Positions 11,001 through 22,603 of a stretch of DNA of 64,000 nt are shown in pieces. Position 1 is the first letter of the stretch, and each line of letters opens with the position of its first letter. Source of the stretch: Ectocarpus siliculosus. Taxonomy: Eukaryota; Sar; Phaeophyceae; Ectocarpales; Ectocarpaceae. Where the stretch lies: contig FN649759.1 of NCBI GenBank assembly GCA_000310025.1, positions 92,282-156,281 of the forward strand, written 5' to 3'. The position numbers were made by a program, and so were the translations under genes. Below the pieces are notes generated by a model. The model had not been told where the DNA came from and did not search any database. It worked only from the letters and a program-made list of their open reading frames with translations.

Positions 11001-13424
11001 AGTATAATGACGGCTTCAACACGAAGATAAGTTACTTGGGAAGAAAAACGGACTTAAGAAATTGATAATTAGGTTCTCCCGACAGTCTCGAGTTCCATCG
11101 GCGCAGGCAACCGAAGAACCGTGCGCAGTGGACATGTCCAGAGCATCGCCCGAGGTGGCTAACCCCGGTGACGCTTCATCTATTGTAGACAACGAGGAGT
11201 GCTAACGGTCTTACACGAGGATGTCAGAGCTGACCCAGAGGGCATGCTCGGCAATCCCGACCGTCCGTAACCGCACCTCAAACCGACCCTTGCATTCGTG
11301 TAGCCAACACGTTATTGTTCAGGCTGGTACGCGGGCGACAGCGAGGTGTAGTCGTCCGTTGTGAAAGCTGCTCGAGCATTTGCTTGAACTCGGGGAGCCC
11401 CCTTCAAGTGAGGTCACTCCTTGAGTGCCTGACCTTGGCGTGTGTGTAGCGACGACAGCGCTGAAGCTGCCGCGATCGGGAGTGTGTGCTACACCATCTT
11501 GCACCCGACGAGGCGGAAGCACTACCGCCACCGCCCTGACCCGGCTATATGTCACTGCAGGAGTGTATGGTACGCCTCTTGTACGGGCTCCGGTCCGGAT
11601 ACGCCAGTCTCACTGGTGGCTTGCCGCCCGGAGAACGTCAGCTGTAACCTATCGCCAACAGTCTCGACGTTCGGTGCGTCTGCGGCAGACACGAAAACGC
11701 ACGAATCTTCCCGGTGGTCTCATGGTGCAACGTTAGAGGGAGACGGAGAATGACGGCAGCAGCTCACACAGCAGCGGTGTCATTACCCGTCCCCCTCTCA
11801 CCGCCCCCCCCGGTGTTTGTCATCGGGGTTGGGTTTTCGTCGCTTGGCAACGACGTTGTAAAACAAGCCCCCCACTCGGTGTTTGCAATCGGGATTGGGT
11901 TTTCGTCGCTTGGCAACGACGTTGTAAAACAAGCCAATTCACTTCGTGAACTCGGCAACCAGGTTACCGTTTTTTTTTTTTACCTCGGTTTTTTTTTTGG
12001 CGGTAACCATAATGGTGGTCGAGTAGATCATGTTGTGCGGGGTCGAGAAACCTCACTCCGCGCAACGGGGGATGATCGTACCACGTTGTGTTAAAATGGT
12101 CAAGCTTCCTCGAGGCAGTTACACAGTGCTTACAACTGTCTCTGGAAGTGAAAGCACCAGAAAATAAATTAAGTCATACGTAGCTGTCATCCGTACGCAA
12201 GGAAGTAAGCACAAGATGCCGAACACCCTTAGCAGGATGCAGCTCACCCTTCATGCGACTCGCCAAATACCTCACGGCGCTTCGCGCTTGGTGATGTGAG
12301 AGCCTGGTCCGGTGAGAACCCGGCGTGCTCCGTCCCGGCTTTGTAGGGATGCGAGGTCAATGGTCAAACGACTACGGCATGCACGACTATGAGTACACCC
12401 CCCCCCCACCCCCCCCCTCTCACCTTGAACCGAGAGACCACCTGGAAATCTGGTGCCTTTCGTGTCGGCCGCAGACGCACCGAACTTCGATTGTTGGCGG
12501 TAGGTTCCAGCTGACGTGATCGTACGGGCGACAGCCACCAGTGAGACTGGCGTATCCCGACCGGACCATGAGAATACATCTCAAAACAGTAGTACGGTGT
12601 AAGAGAAACCGGATGCAACGTTTCGGAGCTGTAGCCTCTCCCACATCTGTATCCACCTCAGACGAATCATTTCGGGGTGACTCCTCTTCTTGTTCCTCTC
12701 CATCCAGGAATCTTCGACCAACGGTACCCCAGAGGGCGGGCTCGCCATCACCATCCTGGTGATGAACGTCCACGGGCCGAGCCACGATACCTTCTACAAG
12801 GCCCGCGACAAGTACGCGGGGCGACGCGGAGTGATTTTCATGAGCGTGGGGGAGGCGGTAGACGCCGACGGAGCCCCCATCGTTGTCGGGGAGGGCGAGC
12901 CGCTGACTCCCAAGGCCCAAGCCCGTAAGAAGGTCTTGCCGCTGACGAAGGTGTGTGCGACGTTTGGCGTTAGCGTTAGCGTTAGGGTTAGAGGGCCGGG
13001 CAATGTGGGGTGGAGACGCATGACTCGTGCATGGCCATGAGTGCTTTTGCAATCGTACTGTACCATGTGTGTGCGCGCGCGTTTTTTTTCTTCTCAGTCT
13101 TGCACATTAAGTCCATCTCTATCCGTAAGATTAGGGTCTAGGATGAATAATTTTTTGAAATATTATTTCTTTTTTTCTTGGGTCTGGACCAGAACACAGG
13201 CCACAATAACAGCAACAACAGCAACAGCAACAAGCCTTTACCTCACGCAATACTTTTTTCAGGTCCGAGAACAAACGCGGGACCTTGTGTACCTCCTAAG
13301 GGCGGCGGCAGGTCTTGCCGACCACTACCTCTTCATGGAGGACGACATGCTGCTGTGTCCAGGTGGGGCGGCGGCGATCGGTCGCATGGTCAGCAAGGCT
13401 CACAGGTGAGATGGAGAGAGAGAG

Positions 13425-13462
<38 letters not shown>

Positions 13463-16400
13463 GGGTAACCCCCTTCCACCAGCGCATCGTAGAACAATAC
13501 TCCGCAACAGCTTTGATTTCTACGCCTATATTTCGCCCCCCACGTGGTACTAGTATTTTCCCCAGTTGCAGTTGCTACTGTACCCAATTCGCGGAGAGGA
13601 AAGGTGGAGTGGGTGGGATAACAACTTGGCAGGTAGAGTAACAATGTTGTTGTTCACTCGCACATCTAACTCGACGCTGTGCGCGAACCCCCCTAAACCG
13701 TCCCTTCTTGCGTGGCAGCTACCACCCCGACTGGATCGCGATCCGCGCCTCCTTCGGCATGAACGGCATCTTGATCCAGGATAAGGACGTGCTGACTTTC
13801 GCCAGCTACCTGGAGATGCACCAGAAGCGCCGACCGCCTGACCACCTCGTGGTAAGGGAGTGCGACACAGGATGGGAGGAGGGGATTTGCTGTGTCATCA
13901 TTTGTTGTGGTTTCGCTGTTGGTTGTTGTTGAAGATACTTGTGTTGTTGGCGTGGTCGGAGTGGTCGCCGTTTGTTGTGTTTTCACTGTTGTTGTTGTTG
14001 CTGCTGCTGTTGTTGTTGTTGTTGTCGTTGTCGTTGGGTGTGTTGGGGGGATGGAAGTAGGATACCCGATATCCGTTGGAGCAAATTGTAGTATCGACGA
14101 TTTCGTATTTATCCCTTCCCATCACCATGGCCGCAAAACAATGGATGATCTAGTAACCCCCACTGCGCCCCCGTATCCCCCCCCCCGCATTACAATCGCC
14201 CCGTCTCATCATCTCTAGGTGGAGTGGTTCGCCGGAGAAACTCCAGCCAGGTAAAGAACAAAGCACCATTTGCGTGGGCCACTGGTCTTGTGGCCCCTTT
14301 CAGGCTTTCGAACCTTATTTTTTTGCTGCAATTACGCCCACATCTGCTGCACGGCGTACATGCTGTACGTGTTACCCCGTCCACGTCCGTACTCTCGAAA
14401 ACTTAGATTCTGTTTCTTGGGTCGGGCACCGTTCAATTGCAGTATAGTTGTGGAACTATATTTCTTGTGGGACAGGAAAAAAAATGTGGAATTGCCGCAA
14501 AGAACGTGGAAATATTTATTTTCGGACAGAAAACACACGTTTCGTTTGTTGGAGGTGATGCAGTGGCTCCTTCCTGCAAGGGGATCGGTCTGGCCGTATA
14601 AGACTTTCCCGAAGAGTGTCGTAACGCCGTCGAAAAACTCTTGAACGAAGCGCCGTTCCATCGAGGGAGGCGTGTTAACGGAGGGGGGACAGTTGTAGCC
14701 CTACGTTGCTTGCGTCAGTAGCTTGACACATATCTGCACAGTTCGTGAATGACAAAAATAGCGCTGTTCGTAGCTCCCGGTGGAATGAGACACCGCAGCC
14801 ACTTCGATGCCCTCACCGTTTCGGGATGCTTCTCCCCCTTTCAAGGTTGCTTTGGTGTTAGGGGTCAACGTACCCCTCAACCTGCAGCAGTTGATGGACG
14901 TGTGGGGGAGAAGGCGTCCGCATTCGCAGCTCTCCTTTTGAGTTCCATGCCGCAAACAACACGCGTTTCATTTCTTCGGGCTGCGCGTTTCAATCTTCTG
15001 TCGGTGGCCTGCCTTCCCCCCCTCTTGTAGTGCGGAGTTCAAGGGCAACAGGCAACACATGGCGTTTCGGTTCAACGTGTTCCAGCACCTGGGTTCGGTG
15101 AGCACGCTAAGGGGGAAGATATCGCCGGATTACCCCAAGTGTTTCGAGGAGCTCACCATCCAGACGCTCTTTGAGGTCAGTGTTGCTGTTGTTGTTTGTG
15201 TAAGTAAGGTCAGTGTTGTTGTTGGTGCTGCTGTTGGTTTACTTGTTGCTGCGGCTGTTGTTGTTGTTGTTGTTTTTGCTTTGGTAGTGTTGCCATGGGT
15301 TTGGTTGCTGCCGCTCGGTCGCCTGTTTGCTCGCACTCTGGAGTGGCCATGAAGGACGGCCTTGCCGACGTTGCGAGGGACGAAAGCCAGCAGTTGAAGC
15401 AAACGCGGCTAAACAGCTCCTGGCAGGTAGCGATGCCCCCGCACGACAGCACTAGTGCAACATACCCACTTCTCAACGCCACCTTAGCGCTGCCTTGTAG
15501 CACATGTGCATCTAACCCTTCCGAGGGGGCGCCACCCGGCTTGAACGGTCGGCTGGAACGCAGTCGGACCCGCAGCACGAGCACCAGGCCCAATTGCCGA
15601 AGGAAGACCGCCTTGCTGAGGCCCTCGCGCGGGCATTGCGACGGGTCAGCATGGGACCGGCGTCGAAATGTATTGGACACTTAGCCCCTATTGTCCTATT
15701 GTGTCCNNNNNNNNNNNNNNNNNNNNNNNNNNNNNNNNNNNNNNNNNNNNNNNNNNNNNNNNNNNNNNNNNNNNNNNNNNNNNNNNNNNNNNNNNNNNNN
15801 NNNNNNCACTTAGCCCCCTATTGTCCTATTGTGTCCTTAGGGGCTAAGTGTTCAATGCGTTTCGACGCCGGTTCCATGCTGACCCGTCGCAATGCCCGCG
15901 CGAGGGCCTCAGCAAGGCTATCTTCCCTCGGCGATTTGGGCTGGTGTTTGTGTCGTGGGTTGGACTCCGTTCCAGCCGACCGTTCAAGCCGGGTGTCGCT
16001 GCCTTCCGAGGGCTTGTCCCCGCTCTGTGTTGCTGGACCCTCTGCTGCTGATTCTTCGTAACTCCGTATACTTCGTCGCAATCCCTTGTCCATTTCCGCG
16101 TATATGTGTTCATTTATCGTCCTGCGTTGCTCTTTGGTGAAATCCATTTTACCGTCTACCGTCATCTGTTTGTGTCTGTCTAGCCGAACCCTTAGTTATT
16201 ACTGAGTAGGAGCTAGCCTTACCTCGGTACCCCGTATGACATCACGCTAGCGTGTTTAGAATATTCGAATTGGGGGTATGTAGCGTATCGTGTAGACGTG
16301 TGGTGAATAGTGTCGGCAACTCGGCGGGTTCGCGCGAAGGAGAGATTTGGTGGTGTGATTAGCTCATCTCATCTCCCACACACTCCCCAGTGCGGGGGGG

Positions 16401-17571
16401 TACCCAGCACAAAATTACACGGTATTCCGCTCTATCCCTGTCCATGAGAACATAACCGTACCATCCACTTGGCTCTTTGATAGTGGTGCATCCACTGTTA
16501 CGTTTGGTCTTATAGCTCACCGCTTGCCTCCCCGCCAACCCCCTACTCCTCTCTCTACGCTGCTCTCGTCCTAGTCTCTCATTCTGGCCTATCGCTACTT
16601 CTTCCTGCAGCTACAACTTCTTCCTTCGCAATGGTGCTGCCATCATTTGTTTGCGGTTATTTTTCCTACTGCTGTGTAGGGAATGATGAATAAATATGTT
16701 TCGCGATAGAAGGACCACCGAAACCTTTTGGTGCATACGGCGGTGCCCCCCCGTCCATCTCGTCGTTGCGCTACACACACACACACGCAGTGCCTACCGT
16801 ATCTGTCGTTGATCCGGATAGCAACCTAGCTTCGTCCATTACGCCCGGGGTCCCACCCGGATCACGGAAGCGTTTAAAGCCTCACTGAGACTGACGTCTT
16901 TTCATGGTCAGCCTGTTATCGCGGCCGATGCTAGAAACGTGAACACACACGGGCAAACACACACTTGTGGAAGAACTTTCTGTTTGCAGTCACACTGACA
17001 CTGACGCCTCTTCGTTGGCCAGCCAGTTAACGCGCGGTCGATGCTTAGAATATAAACATACATCAGCCGCACTGAGACTGACGTCTTTTCATTGGTCAGC
17101 CGGTTAGCGCGGTCGATGCCCATTATTTGAACGCGCGCGGACGCACACACAAAGAAGTGTTTCGTGTTGTCAACTGCACGGAGGCTGACGTCTTTTCATT
17201 GGTCAGCCGGTTAGCGCGGTCGATGCTGCAAACATGAACGCAAACACACGCAGCATTTTCAACAGCACTGAGAATGGCGTATTTTTCTTGGTCAGCCGGT
17301 TTGCACGGTTGATGGCTAACAATAAATTTGTTCGAATTTTCAACTTCACGAAGACTGATGTCGGCTCATTGGCCAGACGGTTATCTCGGTCGAATCTATA
17401 ACTCTACAGACACGCATGGAAAACAACACGCAGGTAGAAGCGTTCGACTTCAAGGGCTGCCCCGACGAAGACATGTCGCCCTGCGACGTCCCCGCTAGCG
17501 CCAAGTCGGGTTTCCCGAAGATAATGTGGCGGGACCTATACGCGGAGGAGGGGCGGCGGAGGAGGTCGTGA
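8026..17571 (+). CDS. GT54/MGAT4-like N-acetylglucosaminyltransferase
   Basis: Eight exons fit in phase: 8026-8271, about 10145-10540 (start uncertain), 12708-12950, 13263-13405, 13719-13851, 14219-14250, 15031-15175 and 17434-17571. An in-frame ATG at 7756 would lengthen the N-terminus. A short hydrophobic stretch after MKCVPF fits a type II Golgi signal anchor, followed by a low-complexity stem (poly-Q, poly-A, poly-G). The catalytic region opens with RRKASVVLGVPTV, then DHYLFMEDDMLL, whose acidic EDD matches the metal/sugar-nucleotide site of GT54 enzymes. It continues with SFGMNGILIQDKDVLTFASY and FRFNVFQHLGSVSTLRGKIS, closely like the MGAT4 FQHVG...LAGKI segment. The last exon (VEAFDFKGCP to stop) sits beyond a 2.26-kb intron that contains an assembly gap, so that link is less certain. 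The expected role is adding GlcNAc to N-glycan mannose in the Golgi. The C-terminal lectin-like part of animal enzymes is absent. Confidence 0.78.
8985..9018. repeat. Short GTTCAAC tandem repeat in GT54 intron 1
   Basis: Four to five copies of a 7-bp unit (CGTTCAA) lie in intron 1 (8272-10144), which otherwise shows no gene. Confidence 0.7.
10700..10757 (-). repeat. Single unit of the spaced-repeat family
   Basis: The reverse complement of this stretch matches the core CAGCCGGTTAGCGCGGTCGA found six times at 16880-17400. Other single units lie at about 21545-21595 (plus) and 23785-23830 (minus). Confidence 0.6.
11590..12575. mobile_element. Non-autonomous element with about 150-bp terminal inverted repeats, in GT54 intron 2
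   Basis: The sequence from about 11590 to 11750 (beginning GGTCCGGATACGCCAGTCTC) is repeated inverted at about 12425-12575. Both arms encode the same shadow peptide (RIRQSHWWL and SVRLR), which first revealed them. The interior has a tandem duplication of about 64 bp (near 11812-11872 and 11876-11936, containing CGTCGCTTGGCAACGACG) and no transposase. Related fragments lie at about 10040-10110, 27140-27240 and, inverted, at 48605-49125, so this is a dispersed family. No clear target-site duplication was found. Confidence 0.72.
15500..15706 (+). pseudogene. LTR retrotransposon gag fragment, left of the gap
   Basis: Frame 15594 onward reads EDRLAEALARALRRVS and then HLAP, nearly the same as the inverted fragment on the other side of the gap and similar to the gag at 54407-54751. 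The N-terminal part is missing. It lies in GT54 intron 7. Confidence 0.6.
15707..15806. other. Assembly gap (100 N)
   Basis: Exactly 100 N, probably a fixed-length placeholder. The two flanks are inverted copies of each other (TTAGCCCCTATTGTCCTATT reads plus on both edges and then inverts at 15835-15850), a situation that often breaks assemblies. Confidence 0.98.
15818..16252 (-). pseudogene. LTR retrotransposon gag N-terminus with untranslated leader
   Basis: The minus ORF 15818-16165 begins with MDFTKEQRRTINEHIYAEMD (second ATG, 16147) and runs through DSLAEALARALRRVS to APKDTIGQ and a stop. It shares this plan with the gag at 54407-54751, whose end reads PPKDTI. Upstream (16166-16252) the leader matches that of the 54.0-kb element, including the palindrome ACGCTAGCGT and GTTCGGCTAGA. 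An LTR probably begins at 16253 (TGTTTAGAATATTCG on the plus strand), but its other end was not fixed. No pol is present. Confidence 0.6.
16880..17400 (+). repeat. Array of six conserved about 50-bp repeats separated by variable spacers
   Basis: Units begin near 16882, 16990, 17068, 17176, 17263 and 17346. The core reads roughly CACTGAGACTGACGTCTTTT followed by CATTGGTCAGCCGGTTAGCG and CGGTCGATGC. Spacers of about 25-60 bp differ in length and sequence, though several share AAACATGAACGC-like words. Period is 77-108 bp. It is in GT54 intron 7, right before the last exon. Core divergence increases toward the 3' end. Confidence 0.8.
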
Positions 17572-18065
17572 GACGGAGGCGCATTCTCGGGAGCAGTCAC
17601 AGCAGGTGTACTGCTACTGTTTCTCTGATGGTGCGGAGGGAGAAGCGCGGACAAGGGGAGGAAAGACTGGTACGATAGGTCGAAGGAGGTGGGGCTTTCG
17701 AGTTGCAGGAGCAGCAGGGGCATGAGGCAGCAGCAGGAAGAGAAACATGGTAAGTCCACCCGCTCAGGCCTTGCTGGCTAAGGCGGGATTGGGCGCGGGA
17801 GGAGTGTCGATACAAACACACGGCTCAATCTCGGGGGGGGGAGGGGCGGTGTTCCTCCCGAAGAAGGGGGCGCCTTGTGAGTGGTGAGGGTCACTTCGCA
17901 CAGCTTGCACGTGCGGGACTTGTGCTTGTGCAGGCGTTTCGGTGGCACCACAAGCGCCTGTTCGACGTGGTTCGGTCGTGTTTCTTCAGCCAAGATTCGA
18001 TGAGAGTGTTCGGGGGAGAGGGGCACGCTTTTTTGGTGGTTTGGCACACATACAAGTGGAGAGGG

Positions 18066-18112
<47 letters not shown>

Positions 18113-20284
18113 CGTCATGACCCAGTCGCGCACGGAGCTTAGAGATTACCGCGGGCTCCCGCGACTGCGGTACATGCCCGCCGACACGCAGCTCCTTGAG
18201 AGCCTCGTATGACCACAGGCTCCTCTGTGTTTCAAGTACCTGCCCCCGCACACCGGCACTGATGTATGTAGCACACACCTCGTCGGTTGCATGCCCTGCT
18301 GCCTCTAGCGGGGGAGTGGGTGCCACCTGTATTGCTTGTCGGGGCTATCCTTCGATGTGTTTGTGGGCTTCTGCAGGGGGAGCTTGTGATGCTATCATTG
18401 GCCTCGCAGCGTGACGAGAAACGTGGGTTTCGTTTTCTGATGCCGGTGCCCCGCCCCCGGATCCTCGCTGTCAAGCAGCAGTTTTGAGTGGATGACAGTG
18501 GCGTAAGAGCTTTCGGGGAGGGCGCTTGAAGCTACCGCTGTATTTGTTTTTTGTTCGAATCCTTTGTTGAAGTGCCTTGCTTGCATATGGTGCTGTAGTT
18601 TCGATCTGTTCATATATGTGGCGCACTTGTGTGTGTGTGTGTCTTTCTGCCCTCCGCAGTCTGGTCTTATGGTATTTATTTTGGGCGTGTCTGCTTCAGC
18701 AGACAAGCAGACTGGCCCCTTCTCTCTTCTCTATTTCCTGTTCCGTGTCGAGAGCCGGCCATTGCCTCAGAGGACTAGGGGAGCCCCTGATTTGCCTTTG
18801 TTGTATTATGTTGAGAGAGAGAAAGGGACGGAGAGAGAGATACAAGAGAAGAAGGCAGAGAGATAAGAGAGAGAGACCGAGAGAGAGAGAGAGACAGACA
18901 GACAAGGAGAGCGGATGCATGTGCTGCTATTTCGGGTGTTTGTAGTGTTGCCTGTAGAGTTGCTTGCTTGTATCTTGCTGGGGTGAGTTTTGTCCAGGAC
19001 CCTCCTGTCCTCGCTTCGCAACATGTTCCTCAGGTCTCGAAAAGCTAGCTCTCAACCCGCAAGGTTTGTTGTTTGTCCGAACAACCGGCAGTTCGCGGTC
19101 TGGTTGCCGAAAAAACGTCCAATGAGGACGGTTTCGCCCGAAGCGGTAGTTGCAGAGACTCCTGCCGCGCTTACGCAACGGCGACAGGGCCGGGCCGGAA
19201 TGTCGGGGCAGGGTTTTATTACGATTTTTTGTTATGGTGTTGATTGATCTCTATTTTTGGTGTGTAGAGAGAAGCTATCTCATTGCGAGTACTTCAGGTA
19301 GAGTCCTTGGATCTATTGCTGCGTACCCAGTATCTTCTCTTGACATGTTGTAGGTTAACCCGTATGTATCAGAGGAAATAGGGCTGACAACAAGGAAGGG
19401 CGCTTTTCGTTTCGAAGCAGGCGGGCCGGCGGGGGAAGGGGGGGGTCGTTACTTCTTGTTGCCGTCACCCCCCCCCCCCAAGGGGTGCGGTGGCTGGGGT
19501 AAGAGGATTTTGTCATCCACCGTCCCCCCTTGCACTTTGCCCCATTAAATGTTGAATTATTTTGTCGCCAGCGTCGTGTGCGGTTCGTTGTTGTCATCAG
19601 TGTTGTATTTTATGCTTTCATGGTGCTCGTCCTGTGCCATGTTTCGTTGTTTGGTCTTGCTCAGGGTTTATTTTTTGTTTCCCGGCAACCACGCCTTGCC
19701 ACTTAGTTGGTGTGGATCTGTCAGCCAGCCAGCGTGGGAAGTTGTCGAAAAAAAACAAAACTCTGCGTCGCCTGTTTCGCCGGAATGCTTGAGATGCCGC
19801 GAGATGTGCAGAGCGGCGCAGCTAGAGGCCGTCGCGTCGATGTAGGACGCACGGTTAACGGTAACAACGGACATGCAAGGGGCAGTCGGATGCACCTTCC
19901 GTTTAGTATACAACGGGAAGATGCTGGATTGCTGAGTTTAAGCGCTTGAGGGCAAGTCGGATGCACCTTGCGTGTAGTATATAGAGGGGAACGATGCTGG
20001 ATTGCTGGGTCTGAGCTCTGGAATCGGAGTTTTGCGTGCATTCATATTTTGCTCCCAGGGTGATGGCACGACTAGGAGACACCTGATTTTCTTCTGTTGA
20101 CACTTACTTGCATATACATCTCCGTTCTTGTGGTTGTCCTAATTTTGTTTTTTTGCTGCGTGTGTATGTCAGCCAAAAAAGTAGGGTAGTTTTTTTTGCA
20201 TAAAGTCTGGCTGAGATTAGGAAAAGTTTTGCATATGAAACTGTCTTTTTAAGAAATACTGTTGCCTGTCGGTTCGAAAGTTTC

Positions 20285-21045
20285 GACATATCGTCCGAAA
20301 TATCGGTTCGGATATCGGGTCGAAAATGAGTCGATATTTCGAACAATATCGAAGCTATATCGATATCGGTTCGAACGTCGATATTTCGATAAGATATCGA
20401 TATTGCCATGTTCAGACGCGGTTGCTGCAGGCCACACACCACATGAACACCCGGACAGACAAGTAGGTCTGTCGCTGTTGAGCTCCAGGATAAAGTGGAT
20501 CCCTGAGGCAGGAAGGGCAAACGGTCAACAACCTAGTCTACAAGCTAGGTTTCCTTTTTTGAACTTCGAAGCGAACAAGGGGCAGTGCCCAGTGCCCAAT
20601 CTTTGGAACGTTTTTCCGTTTTGAACGGGGGGCTCTACGTTGTTCTGCTGGTGTCTTGATGGGGCTTTCTCTGGGTTGTTGCTCCGTACCCTGTTGAGTT
20701 GGCTATTGAATGCGTTTATTTGCCTTTGAAGAGTACCGCAGAGGAGGCAATGAATTTGTGTGTGAAGAGCGAAGAAAGAAGCAAAATCGCGCAATATACA
20801 ATGTCCCATATGTCGAAATGAACTGCCTGTACCTCAACATACGAGCTGGAACGAGCACATGAGCACAAGTGGTGGGTGTCCTGTGAAAACAAGCCGGCGT
20901 TTGATGCCGCCTGCCGTCTATGTGATGGTTTTGACGCCTATAATCAAAGCCATGTCGATATCGTATCGAAACATCGATGTTCGAACCGATATCGATAACG
21001 ATATCGGTTCGAATATCGAACGCCCCGTCGCCATATCGTCTGAAA
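20285..21045. repeat. Inverted pair of ATCGAT-rich sequences with a 530-bp spacer
   Basis: The left arm (about 20285-20415, minus) and right arm (about 20950-21045, plus) both encode the shadow peptide SISYRNIDVRTDID. The arms are built from variants of ATATCGATATCGGTTCGAA and so are also locally palindromic. The spacer at 20416-20949 has no recognised coding content. Confidence 0.7.
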
Positions 21046-21194
21046 CGGATCTTCGCTTCGCTATGCAACACTACTGGCAATGCTCGGCTGCGGTCTCACA
21101 CATGCACTGAGCCTGATTTCCGGCATCTCACGGGAAGGGTCGGAAGTAAACACGTTCTTCTCCTTGCGATATTTTTTTCATTTGCAATTCTTGT

Positions 21195-21350
21195 GACCAC
21201 GCAAGGCGTCCGCGTCAGTTGTACTGTTATAGTATAGTATAGTATAGTATAGTAGAGTATAGTAGAGTATAGTATAGTACGGACATTAGAAGGTATTGAG
21301 CGGAGACCGGAACGGTTTCTTAATGTGAAGACAACAAGAACAACAATTCC
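21195..21350 (+). mobile_element. Relic of a LINE 3' tail with a TATAG microsatellite inserted
   Basis: TTGAGCGGAGACCGGAACGG near 21296 and the flanking bases (CGTCAGTTG, AGTACGGA, GAAGACAACAA) match the 3' tail of the LINE at about 58735-58830. The tail here is interrupted by a (TATAG)n run at about 21227-21278. Confidence 0.6.
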
Positions 21351-22603
21351 GAGTCCGTTTTGGCGCATCATATACATACGTACGTATGTATATAGGATAT
21401 GGGCGCCGATAGATTCAATCGTGGATACGACTCATTCCAACATTTCATTCACTTTCGCGATTCAAGCTGCCTCCGTCACACGCATACACACCTCTACCAC
21501 CACGGGGTCCCAGATCATGGCCTTTGGAAGCGTGTGCCGCGTTCAGCCGCACTGAGGCTGATGTCTGTTCAAACTCCCGGCTAGCGCCTTGTCCATATTT
21601 TCGGCTTCGGTGGATTGCATTGGGTTGACTCTTTTTTCTGCACCACATCGAGACCTATCTACAGTAGGCTACCCCGTAGCAACTCCCATGACACGCGACA
21701 CAAATATGCGTGCGCTTGCCAACTCCTTCTTTCCCCAACCCACTCTCTGTCTGGTAACAAATATTGCTTGAGATCGAGCTCGGCCGCCCGAGAAATGCTA
21801 GCATATGTTGCCCCCACCAGCTGTCGGGAAGGACGATCTGATCCAGCGGAGGCTACCCCACAGTACGAATGGTTCGGAAGCAAGTCGAGCCGAGGGCTTT
21901 CTCGACGGTTGTTGCTGCTTTGGGGCAGTGCTACCCTTCATCGCATTGCGGGGCAAAACTCGATCGTCTCTCGTCTGCAGACAATCTCACAACCCAAGTT
22001 TGGGCATGATGCCCAATGGAAGAGCAGACTGGCCACATCCTTGTTGGGAGTTGTTTTTTTCAGTTCGCCGGGTGCCGGTCTCACGACCTACTTAGGTTTG
22101 GGCATGGTGCGCAACGGGAGTGGCTGGCCACAGCAGCCTTGTTGGTGTATTGTTTCTTGTTTTTTTTTCCCTTCAGTTGACCGGGTGGGGTTTCGGTAGT
22201 TTTCGAAACCAGAAAAAAAAACAAGATCGGTCTTCGCTGCCGGGGCTCGTTCAATAAAACATCGGGGGCACCAGACGGCGAGAAAAGCGCACAGATAAAC
22301 AGATAGTAGCACCGAACCTTGATATTTTTTCCTACCGACCAAAAACAGTGGTAGGGTTGTGTTGGCCCTGCCTCCGGTGGAGCTCAAAATGCCTCTTTTT
22401 CGTCTTTCGCCCGAACAACAAGAATAGCAACTTGAGATTCACTCCACAGGAAAGGAATTCACTCTGTCCTGACCGCACCCAGACACCATTCATTTTTGCA
22501 ACACACGAAAAGCGTGTGTATGGACTGGAGCAAGACTAGATGTGATGCCTACACACCCCTCCTGCATGTGCAAGAGGAAACGAGATACATACACAAGACC
22601 ATA

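Larger units (their letters stand above)
17572..22603. other. About 5 kb with no recognised gene
   Basis: No conserved protein was recognised on either strand. A plus frame near 18117-18212 ends in LRYMPADTQLLESLV and could be a last exon, but no partner exon was found. The stretch holds a GT run (18065-18107), GA-rich tracts (18808-18903), a two-copy tandem repeat with GTCGGATGCACCTT (about 19878-20020), the inverted ATCGATAT-rich pair, a TATAG run, a LINE tail relic, and a tandem duplication of about 103 bp (about 21995-22200). Confidence 0.5.

Noticed and set aside
15059-15352. GT54 exon 7 read through into a Val-rich tail
   Set aside because: The Val run comes from GTT repeats after a good donor (GAG then GTCAGT at 15176), and an in-phase exon 8 with fitting sequence exists at 17434.
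16880-17400. CRISPR array
   Set aside because: Host genes have spliceosomal introns, repeats are about 50 bp and degenerate, spacers share words, and no cas genes are present.
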